In this document: positions 43,800 through 55,700 of the stretch, piece by piece
Position numbering within the stretch: position 1 is the stretch's first letter
Layout: each line of letters opens with the position of its first letter
NCBI GenBank assembly: GCA_905178155.1
Contig: CAJINV010000010.1
Span: forward strand, 1,087,486-1,151,485
Direction: 5' to 3'
DNA length: 64,000 nt
Origin: Amoebophrya sp. A120
Lineage: Eukaryota > Sar > Dinophyceae > Syndiniales > Amoebophryaceae
Position numbers and translations under genes: made by a program
The notes under the pieces: generated by a model
Told to the model about the DNA's origin: nothing
Database searches by the model: none
What the model saw: only the letters and a program-made list of their open reading frames with translations

Positions 43800-45314
43800 T
43801 GCGTATCCCGAGCAAATAAAGGTGATGCCCACACCCCAGACCCAGAGTTGTCATCTTCCAAATCATCTTCATCTGCAAGCGGAAATAAAGGTTTCCTGAA
43901 ACGATTTTGGCATGCTTTAATCGTAATCAGGATGTAGCACCTAGATTTTTTGATGTGATGTGGCTTGTTCAGACTTGGTCCAAACACCACTACTACATCA
44001 GAGACTCAGCTTTGATGATGTCTTGGTGCCCGGCACCAGCCAATCCTTGTGGATTTGTGATGCAAAGTGCAGCCCATCGTAACTCTGATGGTGATGTGGA
44101 GACGTTTTTGGTACACATGAGGATACTTGAACAAGATGTGAGTCCTCGCGGGACTCGCAACTGCGGGTCGCGTGACTCGCAAGTAAGGTTTGCTCTTCAT
44201 GAGGATCTAGAACGGGGTCGAGGCACCGACTAACTGCACCTATAGCTATACATATTGATAAAAAAGCCGCGCGGCCTACCTGTGCTCTAGAAGTACCTGC
44301 TACATACGCACTCGTATGTGGTAAGGAATAAGACAAGTAATTCATGGCAGGACTTAGAAGTGTAGCAGAAGCTGAAGCAGTTCGCGATTGTGGGGAGCAT
44401 CTTTGGCCTTCGAGAATATGGACGAATGAGAATTACTCCTTTATCTTGTTAGCGAAGGGCCGAAGGCCGCCATTCTAGCGATTTGCTTGCTGATACATTC
44501 AACAAGAGAAGAAACATCGTCCGCCGGTTGCCAAGAATTTTGTTTTATCTGCCTGTAAAATGCAACTTCAAAACATTGAGAAACATTCCCGGATCATGTT
44601 GGTAGAATCACTTGTTCTTGTGTAAGATTCACCTGTAAAGGATGTAAAATGCAACTTTAAAACAGTGAGAAACATTCCCGGATCATGTAAAAAACGTTCA
44701 GATGAAACATAAGAATAGCAAGTACTTAACTTGTTACGGCCATATCGTCGTTTTTCTTGCGTCAAGTGTTCCTTGTTCTTTAGGACGAGTCATCTACACG
44801 ACAGATGAAAGCCCGTAGTTGTACAACGGATACCGTATGAAGATGTTTCTCGTGATGTGCGCCGAAGTAGAATTTGAATGTCTTGATGCATGTTTGCGTT
44901 CTTTACGTAATTACGCAGGTGGCTTGAAAAATGCCGAACCGAGAAGACCGAACATTGCTGACGTCGTGGCTTTGCGTCGCATTTTTGCGAGCCTAGTCAG
45001 TACCTAGTACTGGCAGCGTTTTCCACAAAGCAATTTATTTTTGCCTACGAATATGGATATGCACACTAGGACTAGCTCATCCTGACAAGACCGTAAGACT
45101 CGCACTTCTCTAGCGCCACAGCTACTTACAAAAGTTTTTCTTCTGGGCGCAACATCGAACTATTTCTTCGACGCTCGCAAACGGTTCATGTCCAGCATAC
45201 TTATTAGAAAGTACTTACTTTGTTTTTTTCCGCGACAGAACCGCATTTTTCCATGATACGTAAGTACAGTATTTTCAAATAAGTCCTAAAAAGCAAAAAC
45301 AACACGAATACAAA
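43800..45314. other. Spacer with an introner relic and a tandem repeat
   Basis: 43804-44125 is a family C relic and 44130-44480 continues the duplicated segment. A unit of about 45 bp occurs twice, near 44568-44600 and 44646-44688 (sharing GAGAAACATTCCCGGATCAT). No gene recognised. Confidence 0.5.
43804..44125. mobile_element. Introner relic, family C
   Basis: 322 bp, TATCCCGAGC at the left and GTGGAGACGTTTTTGG then GGATA at the right. The TIRs are eroded. Equivalent in position to the relic at 38936-39224. Confidence 0.65.
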
Positions 45315-46698
45315 ATGACGAGTGCTGGCATTTTTAACAGCTCCGACGTCCATGATCCACCTGATGAAAATGCCCTCACGACAAGTGTGTCTGGGTCATC
45401 AACTACTACATCGCAACATCACCAAGATCAAGATCATGCTCTCCAGTACCAGTCTCAACTCGAGTTGAAGGACCGGCAGCTTCGAGCGGCGGAGGGTGTG
45501 ATATGACAGTGCACCACTCCCGCTCCCCCTCATTTCTTGTCATGCAAAATACAACCCAGTCCACCCATTGCCTCTTGGCACTGGTTGCATGGCAAGATCT
45601 GGTAGCCGAAATAGTATCACACTCCAGTGCATCAACTGGAAATATGTCATGCAAAGCCGCGCACTCTTGCTGAGTTGTAAGACACAAATGAGGGGGAGGG
45701 GCGGGAGTTGTGCACTGTCATATGCGAACGATTTTCTTCAAAACCAGGTGGCGCGTTTCTTTGCCCAGCACGAGGAGGCAAAGAGGGAGTACGACGCTTT
45801 TTTCGACACACAGAAAAAACAACAAGAAGTATATGAGGTGGAACTACAGCAACGTCTTCACGTGCTAGTAAACAGCGCACCAGGTGGTCCTCGACGTGCT
45901 GGCTGTCGTCTGGAAGAACAAAATGGAAGAGCCTCGTCAGCAGGAGCAATTACGACATCCGCGTCTTCATCATGGCCCACATCCGGAGGTTCTTCGAGTT
46001 GTAATAACGCTGTGAAGATGAACAATGACACGGGCGAGCAAAACATTTTTCAACATCCCCAGCACCTACTTCTCGCGGCCTCTCCCTCGGGCTCCACTAC
46101 GGCTGCGGCCCCGACACCGTCTCCACTACAGCAGGTTTCGGTAAGGAGAAACACGGGGGAACTGCGACAGGTTGAAAATATTCTTGAACCCGTCGGGCTC
46201 AACATGCGGCCACAGCTGGCAAGAACCTCTTGTGTTGGAGCGAGGAGAGGGCACTTGTGTGAGAACGATGAAGCGTTGAGAGTTGATTCTTCGATAGGAA
46301 CCAACACTACAAGAGCCACGACCTCAACAGCGCGGACCGCAGCCAGCTGTAACTCAGAAGAACAACTTCTAGGTGTGCCTGCAGCTTCATCCCAGCAGGT
46401 CGTGGTCACAAGAATTTCAGCACGAGCAGAACAAACGACAGGACCGAACAACACAGCAACTCTTAAAACAAGCCTGAAGCGGCCACGGGAAGTAGAAGAG
46501 GAAGATGATGTTGTTGCAGCGGCACCATTAATATTGGGCACTAGTTCATCGGCCGAAACAAAATCTTGGGACGAACCACCACAACAACAATTGTTGGGAG
46601 GAAAAGGAAAAAGCGAGTTGAGCTTGAAAAACACCACGAGGACTGCAGACGAAGTGAACAAGGATGCTTTGAAAAAATTTAAGCGGTATGCATCGTGA
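45315..46698 (+). CDS. Protein of unknown function with N-terminal coiled-coil-like region
   Basis: Two exons (45315-45501, 45728-46698 with TGA), 385 residues. Residues about 35-100 are Gln/Glu/Arg-rich and could form a coiled coil (QSQLELKDRQLRAAEGV, FFAQHEEAKREYDAFF, KKQQEVYEVELQQRLH). The remainder is low complexity, rich in Ser, Thr, Ala, Gln and Asn, with a basic patch LKRPREVEEEDD that could be a nuclear signal. The C-terminus is charged (EVNKDALKKFKRYAS). The N-terminal third is duplicated in the gene at 42858. A leucine-zipper-like or scaffold role is possible but unproven. Confidence 0.7.
45502..45722. mobile_element. Introner, family F
   Basis: 221 bp. Repeats TGTGA at 45497-45501 and TGCGA at 45723-45727. 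The paralogue at 42858 has the uninterrupted sequence GGTGTGAATGATTTTC here. Confidence 0.93.
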
Positions 46699-47573
46699 AG
46701 ATGAAAGTAACAGTATGTCGATTGTAAGTATTATCAAAGTTTTATTTTCCGCCGCACGAGCTGCACGACAGGGACAGTACGAGTTGCATTCACAAAACAG
46801 TTATACGTAAAACGAGTGAAATGAAAATGAAAGTACAAGTAGCTTCTTGCGTATAAAAATGCTCCGTTTATTTTGCTGAATGAATGCAGGTTATGATGAA
46901 AAAATAAAGGACCACCGACGCCATCCGAAGACGCGTCGTGGAACAATATTTCATTTGACTCGCAGCTTGTGGGGCGCATGATCCGCATGTAGTCCGATAG
47001 TATTTTTTTTACTTTTTCATCTTTTTCACTGCATAGGCAAACTTTGTACGCTATCACACAGAAAAGAGCAGGCAGGTCATATTTGTGAAGCAAAAACAAA
47101 TACACAGAAATATCCGCGCTGCATATCCTACACAGCATGCTATGGGGCCGCGCATGACAAATTTTTCTTTGTATTTATTTTTGCATTACAAACTACATGC
47201 CCTGCTAGCTTGTTTCTCTGGGATACACGCTATTCTTGACAGCTGGTCGGTTTGGGACGTGACGGCCTCGTATGAACAGAAAAATCCAGAAAATTCTCGC
47301 TAGCCTGACACATGGATACAGGTACAGCAGGTTCTCATGCAAGTTTTTACAAGAGGAAGAGGGACGATATAACAGATTTGTAGTTGATGCGCCCGCTGGC
47401 GGTGGCGGCACCGTGGTACGATATCGATAATCGCATGTAACGATGGGCGTGACGCAAACGCATGCAACAGGAGGTATAAGGACTGACAGGTCGTGTGATC
47501 AAGACTGACAGGTCGTGTGATCAAGAACGTACATGGAGCAGGCAGATCAAATTTTCGAGATGATATTTCGCAA
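46699..47573. other. Intergenic spacer
   Basis: AT-rich to 47100. A tandem duplicate of GACTGACAGGTCGTGTGATC lies at 47482-47523. Introner-like words (CATGACAAAT near 47153) occur without paired TIRs, perhaps a dead copy. No gene recognised. Confidence 0.45.
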
Positions 47574-48665
47574 ATGTTTGAGCATTATCAAATGCAAAAG
47601 TGTCTGGGTCTGGAAGATTCTGACACTTGTCATGCACGTTTTGCATGGACCCTGATGTCTGTGATGCGTGCCCTAGCGTCACAGATTTTTTGAGAGCTTC
47701 TTGATGCCTATTCCGCATGACAAATGCCCTCTCCGCGTAGGGCGTGGAGCGGGTGTCCACCTAGGGGTATTGGCAGAGGCTAAATCTGTTCTAACGCCAC
47801 GGTATCGGCAGAGGCTAAATCTGTTCCAACGCCGCCCAGACAGGAGTTAAAGGTCAACACACACACACACACACACACGCGTAGCAAAAATTACATTCCT
47901 TTTGGTACTCATGCAATACACATTTTTCTGGAATCCAAACGCAGCATCACAAGTTGCATTCTTCCAGACCCAGACACTTTTACATTCGATAAGCATTTGC
48001 GGAGGCACCCGGGGGACACAGAAACGTCGTCTTCTATGAAGACAAGCGATAGCAACAGAACTACTACAACGCCACAACCACGAGAGAGCTGTGCAGCAAA
48101 AGGTCGGGATGGAAATAAAGACGTGGCAATCAACAACAACGACCCAGAAGTCAACAGGAGCACCTCGTCTCTGTCCACTGCCGGTAACAATGTTGCAGGT
48201 GAAAATAAAGAACGCAATCTTCATAGCGAGAAGACCACCAGCAGCACGACTTTGGTGTCGTCCTATCAACATCAAAATTTTATTTCCACCTCTGGCGAGC
48301 AACCAGCACAGAAGATTATGGCACCGCCAGGAGGTCCTCCTGGAGTAGATGCGGCAAATAGAACATCTTCCAAACTACACGAGGGTGAGCTTGCGGAAGA
48401 ACCTCCAGCAGTGGTGGACCTTTTTCCCGATGTGCAGACGGTGATTGCGTGCATGAAAACCATCTGCGTCAAGAACCCCGAGGTGTTTTCGTTTTGCGAG
48501 TTCGATTTTGAGCGTGTTCGAAATGAGGACCACAGCTGCGGTCGGCACGAAGAAGTGGGGAACAAGGTGGCCACGTCGGAAAGTACTAGAATTAGTAGTG
48601 CATCACACTGCTCCGGAACGCCATCGATTCCCCGCAATGCGATTTTGAAGGTCAGAACCGGTTGA
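47574..48665 (+). CDS. Hydrophilic protein of unknown function
   Basis: Exons 47574-47585 and 47997-48665 (TGA), 226 residues. The first exon is only 12 nt (Met-Phe-Glu-His) and is inferred from the introner with exact flanks; a stop lies upstream in the same frame. The first 130 residues are Ser/Thr/Asn/Gln-rich and probably disordered. A more conserved-looking part follows (EPPAVVDLFPDVQTVIACMK, NPEVFSFCEFDFERVRNED). No family recognised. Confidence 0.55.
47586..47991. mobile_element. Introner, family A, with nested insertion
   Basis: 406 bp. Exact repeats AGCAT at 47581-47585 and 47992-47996. Confidence 0.9.
47741..47877. repeat. Nested insert with tandem units and a CA microsatellite
   Basis: 137 bp between 7-bp copies CGCGTAG (47734-47740 and 47878-47884). 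Contains two copies of a unit of about 35 bp (GGCAGAGGCTAAATCTGTTC) and a (CA)n run at about 47855-47878. It begins GGCGTGGAGCGGGTGTCCAC, sharing its last 12 bases with the repeats at 38.4 and 43.2 kb. Confidence 0.75.
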
Positions 48666-49784
48666 GGTGTTGGAGGTGGTGGTCGGAAACAATTGTATTA
48701 TGTCAGCGAGTGGTCAGTGGCGCAACAGCTACTTTTAGTCGATGGGACCATCGGTTGTTGAGTAGTTCTTAGCTCTCAACAGAAAGTGCTCCTGCACTGA
48801 GCCTGAGCCTTGTTTCAGCTGTACTAGTCTAGCAGCAGCTTGTCACAAACTATACAGGGACGTATTTCATCATCTACTTTGCGGCCATTCATAGTGGAAA
48901 AAATGAATTTCAGAAGTCGTTCTCGCCGTCCTGCTTTCACTATCAGGTGATGAGTTACTTCATTATTTTGCTCGGGTGAAGAGCGCGATATTAAATGTTC
49001 TTCACGTAGCTGCTACTCGGTCATCGATCGGACATCTTCTATCGGTTGCACAGCGCACAACAACTCCAACTGCAACTCTAGAAGTAGCCCCATGTCGGTG
49101 ATAAGATCTTCGCGTCATAATTACAAATAAAGTCAAAGCAGCATCTGTTTCAAGCAGGAGCATCATCTGCAAGAAGAAGAACGGAACAGCAGCGCTGTGT
49201 GCACGCTCATGATCAACACGATTTCTGGTGTCTCGAAGTACTATTTGTATCGCATTGGCATTCGGTTTTATTTCTTTTTGACATTCGCATCAGCTCGGTT
49301 GATGTTTTTCATGACACGACTTGTTTAAATCGCCACTTGGCCCTTGGTGTGGCCGTAGCGGGCTTAGTAAAGATGGAGGAGGCATTTTTGCGGTAAGTTT
49401 GTTGTCGGTTTATCAAATATATTTGCTCGGTCGTGATGAATATGGTGATATTCTTGCAGTGAGTCTGTATGAACACCAAAATCGGTCTTTGTCATAGTTT
49501 CTCTTTATTTTAGTAAGTACTGTAGTACAGAATTTGAATTTCTAGAGCTATCTAGGTGTCTTCCACATTTCAGTCATTTATTAAACAATCGAACTACGCA
49601 CCGTAACGCCACCAGGATTCTACGCACACCGCTTAGCCTCGGCCATGACTTTCTTTGCTTGATTCATTTTCGATTTACCATCCAAATCCATTTTCTTTTT
49701 CAGTTTTCATTTGACAATTTGTACTTCGTGATTTTCATTCTGATTCTGATTCTGGTTACTTACTTTTTTTACAGGAGAAGCAAG
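48666..49784. other. Intergenic spacer with a possible splice acceptor at its end
   Basis: No element or gene is recognised. It ends TACTTTTTTTACAG about a dozen bases before the next ATG. That polypyrimidine-AG could be a trans-splicing (spliced leader) acceptor or the end of a 5' UTR intron. Confidence 0.5.
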
Positions 49785-52700
49785 ATGTTGCGTCAACATC
49801 CAGCTGCAGCGCCAAGCAGCATGATGAAAGAACCGGTTGTGGGTCATCAAAATCTTTTGCGTAGAAATAATTTCGGGGCCGCGTACTGCTACCTAGCGCT
49901 TCTAGGTGGATCATTTTACCGGGCCACAGCTTATCCACAGTAAATTTCCTGTACACGTACAAATGCTGTCTCTACATGACAAAATTTGCCTTCAGTCCTA
50001 GTCTAGCATGACAAGTTGTACACTGCAAGTTAGTAAAATTTGTCATGCATTTTGTACAACATGTACGGGAAATTTACATTGCATACAGCTGTCGTGATGA
50101 TGACGGGCAGCAGGAGTACAAATTCGAAACATATGGCAACGGCAAGTACTTTTTTTCAAAAAACTTTTTTTTTTGGCTACATATGAATCACCGGCCGTGG
50201 CGAGTAAATAGCTTTTTCCTAGCAAAAATCGAGTGCATGGCAACAATGTCAGCACTGGCATACTGAGTTCGTTAGCCTAAAGCCAGAGAGATGGCTGCAT
50301 TGGTGGCGCACTGTCTCACGGGTTCGGGTCCGTTATGTCCGGCGTACATGTTGGACGGCCAGCCCCTGCACTGCTGCTGCTTCAATGAAAGAAAAGCGCA
50401 GCCAGCCCGAGACCGGATGTGCTGCGCGTTGAAGTCAGTGGAGGGCCCACGCCTCAACAGGCGAAACAGACGGCGCGCACGGCTTTCGAAAAATTCCGAG
50501 CCGTGCGCGGCACTGCCGAAGACATTGATGCCGCGGCCGCAAATCTCTTTCGGAGCTGGGTCGCGGGAGGTGGTTCTTCGCCTTCGGCGGATTTTCCTGG
50601 AAAGTGACAGAACTCCTTGTGAAGCCGCACACCGAAATCCTTTTTGGGGCCCCCCGGAAGGCCCCCCAAACCCCCCCTCCTTTTGGGCCTTGGAAGACAG
50701 CTACTCCCCCTTGATATCCCCACGAAGGAGGGTCCCCCAAACCCCCCCTCAAGGGGGGGGCCCGGCCCCCCTTTTCGTTTCCGCAAGTTTGCTGCTTTTG
50801 GCGAGCTGCGTCCTTGAAAATGATAACCCGGATTCGGCCCCGAAGGAAAGTAGCACAATGCGGCCGGGAATAGAATCAAAGACAGCAGAGGCGTGAGCCT
50901 CCTCTGTTTTTCTTTCGTAGGGCACTTCGAAAGCTAGGGCGGGCCACGTCTCGTAGCCGTGCTCGTTTGAGATTGCCGCCCTCGAGAGAACCAGTCAGGG
51001 CTGTGGTGACTTATCTTGAGTCCCCTTTCGATACCCCAAAGCCGCGGCGGGGGGCTGGCGTGCTACCTGCCTTGGGGCTAAAGCGTTGAAGACCGAACCC
51101 AAGGTAGCGTCTGCAGCCGGGACGGCCTCCCTTCAGCCTTCGGGCCAGCAAGCTATCACCTAACCCGCGCCGAAGCTTTTCTGCTATTCTACTCTGCGCA
51201 TACCCGCTGGCATGCCTATAAAGTGCCGTGAAATCATATGTAGCAAAAAAAAAAAGTTTTTTTGGAAAGAGTCTTTACAGTGATGATGACGAGCAGCAGG
51301 AGTACAAATTTGAAACAAAAAAGCGTTATGTCTTCAACGGGCGTTAGCATACAGAAGGGTGAATTTGCAGTGAATTTGTATTGCGTGGCATGATGCATGA
51401 ATTAAGGGGCATATGAAGAACACGAGGAGGACGCCAGGCAGTCCGCGTTCCGTGTAGTTGAAAGGCTAGCACTTGCCTGGTGCCATTTGGATGGTGACGC
51501 TCACTGTCAGAGCCTAAAGTAGAGACGCACGTCTTTGCTGCCTGGTGCGTTGCCAAGAAGCAAAGGCGGCCTGTGGCGGTCTCACAATATAACACTGCCT
51601 CTGCGGAGTCCATAGTGGGTCGAGAGGGAGGGGGCCGAAGCCTCAACAGGAGAGGGGCACTGGGTCAACATCTAAGTGGGTAGCTCTCACGGGTTGTGGC
51701 TGGCTCGGCTTGGATGTCTGGAGACATGTTGCAATGGATGCTAGCATCGCCTGCGTTGCTCTGTAGCTCGCATCTTCCCTGCTGTGTTCCTGCCCCATCT
51801 TGTTCGGGTCCTCTAGTTTTCTTCGACGTGATCCCCAGGTCAGAAATTCTCCTGGTGAATTTTGAGGCTTTTTCTTTTTGTTAAACTTTTCTGGAGCTCC
51901 AAAACCCGCAGTTTCTCATGCGCTGCCGGATAGACGCGCCTGCCGGAGAGATCACGCGCCTGCCGGATAGACGCGTCAAAGCTCTCGGCCGGGTCCTTTC
52001 GCCCTTGCTTTCGCGCCTTCGTCTTGCCTAATTGCATGCGCTCCGCGGCCCTTGTTTTTGACGTCTTTGCCGCCGCTGTTGCAGTGCTCTTATGCGAGCA
52101 CAGGAACAAGGCGCAAGGACATGGTCAAAGAACGACGCCCAGGCCATGTCCAGTTGCCCACTGCATAGCCGGCGAGTTCTGCGGTGTGCAGAACGCTCTT
52201 CCCAGAAGGGCAAGAGGGACAATGTCCCGGCGGACTCATCTGCAATTTGTCATGCAAAATTCACTAGAGATTCGCCACGTCTCATGCTAACGCGTGTTAA
52301 AGCTCTAGAAAAAGCGACGTAGAGATGATGACGGGGAGCAGGAGTACAAATTCGAATCAAAAAAGCGACGTAGAGCAGAAAAACCTCATCTCAGCTGGGA
52401 GATCTGGCGCAACTACTTGGAACCACGACCACGGGCGCGCGGATGAAATGGAGGAAACGACTGCGCTTGCGTCAGATAATATTTTGAAAAATAGATCGCA
52501 CGACGAGGTGGGCCCCGCCTCCACTCTGCTCCAGCTGGATAAAAAACTACAGGAAAAGGAGGGGCCCGAAGACGAGGACCAGGCTCGGGAAAATGGAGAA
52601 TTTCGGAGGGCTCCTTCCGCGGCCCCCAAGCGAACGTATGGAGCGACCTATGCCCTCGCCACGTTTGGGCGAGACATGAGCGCCGATCAAGAGGAGCAGG

Positions 52701-55700
52701 CCGCGGGGACAGGAGTATGAATTGCAATTATGTCTGGGTCTCCTGGAAAGATGCAAGGTTTGTCATGCTCTGCTAGCATGATTCTCAGGCTTGTCATGCA
52801 GAGTAGACAAGAACGCTGCAGCATCTCCAAAACTTGTCATGCTTGGCAGCCAATTGAGGCGTGCTCCTCTTTGTCCAACCACCATCACAAGTTTCCAGAC
52901 CCACACATTTTTACACTTGATAAGGAGGGCGACAAGACAACTTCCTTGATGAAAATCAGGAAACCTCCGAGGGCCGCGCGGAACTGTACTCAGCACTGAG
53001 TTTCAATTCCCAAGAAGTAATATCCTGTGCAAAAGTATCGCATTCGTACAAATGCAATACAAATTTCCTCAGCATGAGAAATAAAATCTGTCATGCAGAT
53101 TTACCTTGAGAAAAAAATTTGCAGGACCGCAATTACTACGAGTACGATACTTTTGCACAGGATAAGTAACCTGCCCTTTCGATCGGACGTGGAGCACTGA
53201 CATGAAGCTGGCGTGCGAGGTTCTCCGGGACGTGTATCAATTGCAAATGTTTCTGGGTCTGGAAGGTTGCAACTTATAATGCTGTCTTTGGATTCCAAAA
53301 AAATGAAAACCTGTATTGCATGAGCAGCAACAGGAGTCCAGTTTGTGTTACGAGGAGAAGGCGTTTCGCATGCGGAATAGGCATTAGAAAGCCCTCTAAA
53401 AATCTGTGATGCTAGTAGATCATGCATTACAGGCGTCATGGATCATACAAAATATGGATATGCATGACAAACCTGGCAAACTTCCAGACCCAGACACATT
53501 GGCATTTGATAACGTGTACCACTTTGCAACACACACGGTGCCCACGAGTCTGACTGCAGGTGGGACGACTTCTGCTCCCGGCACCACGAGGGCCGACAAA
53601 AAGCTCGAGACGGCTTCTGTTAACACGTTTGCACGCTCGGGCGCCCAGATAGCCATGGTGCAGGATCTGTTTTCTTTAGATGAAACACTACGCAGTGCCG
53701 GGAATTTCGACCTGAATATGAAGGCAGCCAGCGTGGATGAAAGCATCGGCACCCGGTACGACCAGATTGCGGGGAGTGCGCTGGGCACCCGGACGGACAC
53801 GCTGTACAGTAGTCTGGTAACGCACTACTACGGAGCGCAGGGTGAGTCCGTATCAAAATGAAAAGTCCCCCCTCCCCATATCGAAAGGGGAGTCTGTGAT
53901 GCTGTATTTGCGTACACAAATCAGCTTTGTCTTGCAGCAGAGCACTCCAGGCAGATACAAAGCCCGGAAAGGGTGGCTTGAGGTAGGCACTTAGCGTGGC
54001 AGACGTCTGCCCCATTGGCGCAGCAGCATTACAAACCGCCTACGAAATGCGGCGGAAGCGCTGGCTTTGCTCTCTTGCAAGACATGCTCGATTTGTGACC
54101 ACAAACTGGCATCGCAAATTTTCAAAAGTAGGTGCGTCGCTTCGATATGGGGCGGGGGGATTTTTCCTTACAATAGTCTGCCAGCAGTCTCCAATTGGTC
54201 GGCGAGAACGGGGGGCCCGACCTGCCAGGCGCCGGAATCACGCCGGGCGTTATCAAATGTAAAAATGTCTAGGTCTGGAAGAGGAGAAGTTTGTCATGCA
54301 CATTTTCCATGATCCAGGATGTCTGTGATCTATGCCATAGCATCACAGATTTTTTGAGCGCCTATCGATGCTGATCCTGCATGGCAAATGCCCTCTCCGC
54401 GTAGCCAAATTTGAATCCTTTTGCTGCTCATGCAATACAGATTTTTTTAGCATCCAAATAATGCATCACCATCATCACAAGTTTGGCTCTTCCAGACCCA
54501 GACATTTTTGCATTTGATAGGCGTTTTGTTTGTGCAAAATGTGAAGATCTCGAAGCGCCGCGTGCTGCCCGAGGTATGGGACCTCACTCTCGGAGCATTG
54601 AGACACGCCCACGACCGTATTGGTATTTCCCCCCGATCTTTGAACTCGCCTCCACCACCGCCACCTCCTCCTTCTTTTCTGGACCTGCAAGAGGGACAAA
54701 GTAGAGTGAAAGAAGAGCTGGTGCTGGAGCAGAATACGGCAAGAAATAAAATCGGACTACCAGGATCTACTACTTCAAGGAGTGGTGCCGCTAGCGGCGC
54801 AACTACAGAGACACTACCTGCACTGCTGCCCGTCCAGGCGGGTTGGCGGGTGAACGAGGACTCTCAAGAAAATTACCACCGCTATCGCAGGACAAACGCC
54901 CCGGGTGCCGGTTTTGCAACGCCCCGGGTGCCTACACTAAAAGCCTACCAGGAGGCACTCGCGTTTCCCCCGGAAATTATCCGGCCTTTTCTCGCGACCG
55001 ATATCGTATTGAAAAACGTCCCCGCCGCCCCATAGTTGTATATGCAAACCTGCATGCTGAAAATGTTTGTTTCTCATGCGGGGCCCCATGAGAGGCATTG
55101 TCTGCCCGTGTTTTGGAATTTGTCATTCTCGAATCAGCACGATATACGAGAAGATCTGTGAAGATGCCGCTCCTGAGCTAGCTCAAACAGCACTACGCTA
55201 CGAGTCCAAATTTGTCATGCAAAGCATTGTCATGTTGCAAAACATAAACAGCCAAAGCAAAGCTCGTAGATTTGTCTAGCCGATCCCCATCTTGACTATG
55301 GGGTCGTGGGGACGTTTTTACATAGGATAACCGACCGGATTTCTTTACTCGTCCACAATGCCACTTTACCTGCGCTGCCTATTGTGAGGAAAAACCCCCC
55401 CTCCCCATATCATAATCGAAATTTCCGATGCTGATTTGTGGCGACAAATCAGATTTGTCTTTCAGAAATAAGTGCTTACCGGTATTTTCTAAGCCTGTTC
55501 GGGAGGTATGCAGAAGGCTAGCAATTAGGCATGGCAAACAGGTTTGCAGTAGTCGAAAGCGCATGACTGACTGGCTGTAGAATGCGCCCCAGGGCGCCCA
55601 TTACCCTGTAGACAAGACAGAGGTGATCTGTGACCACAGATCAGCATCACAAGTCTCCTTTTCGATATGGGGAAAGGGGATTTTTCCTTTTGATACTGCC

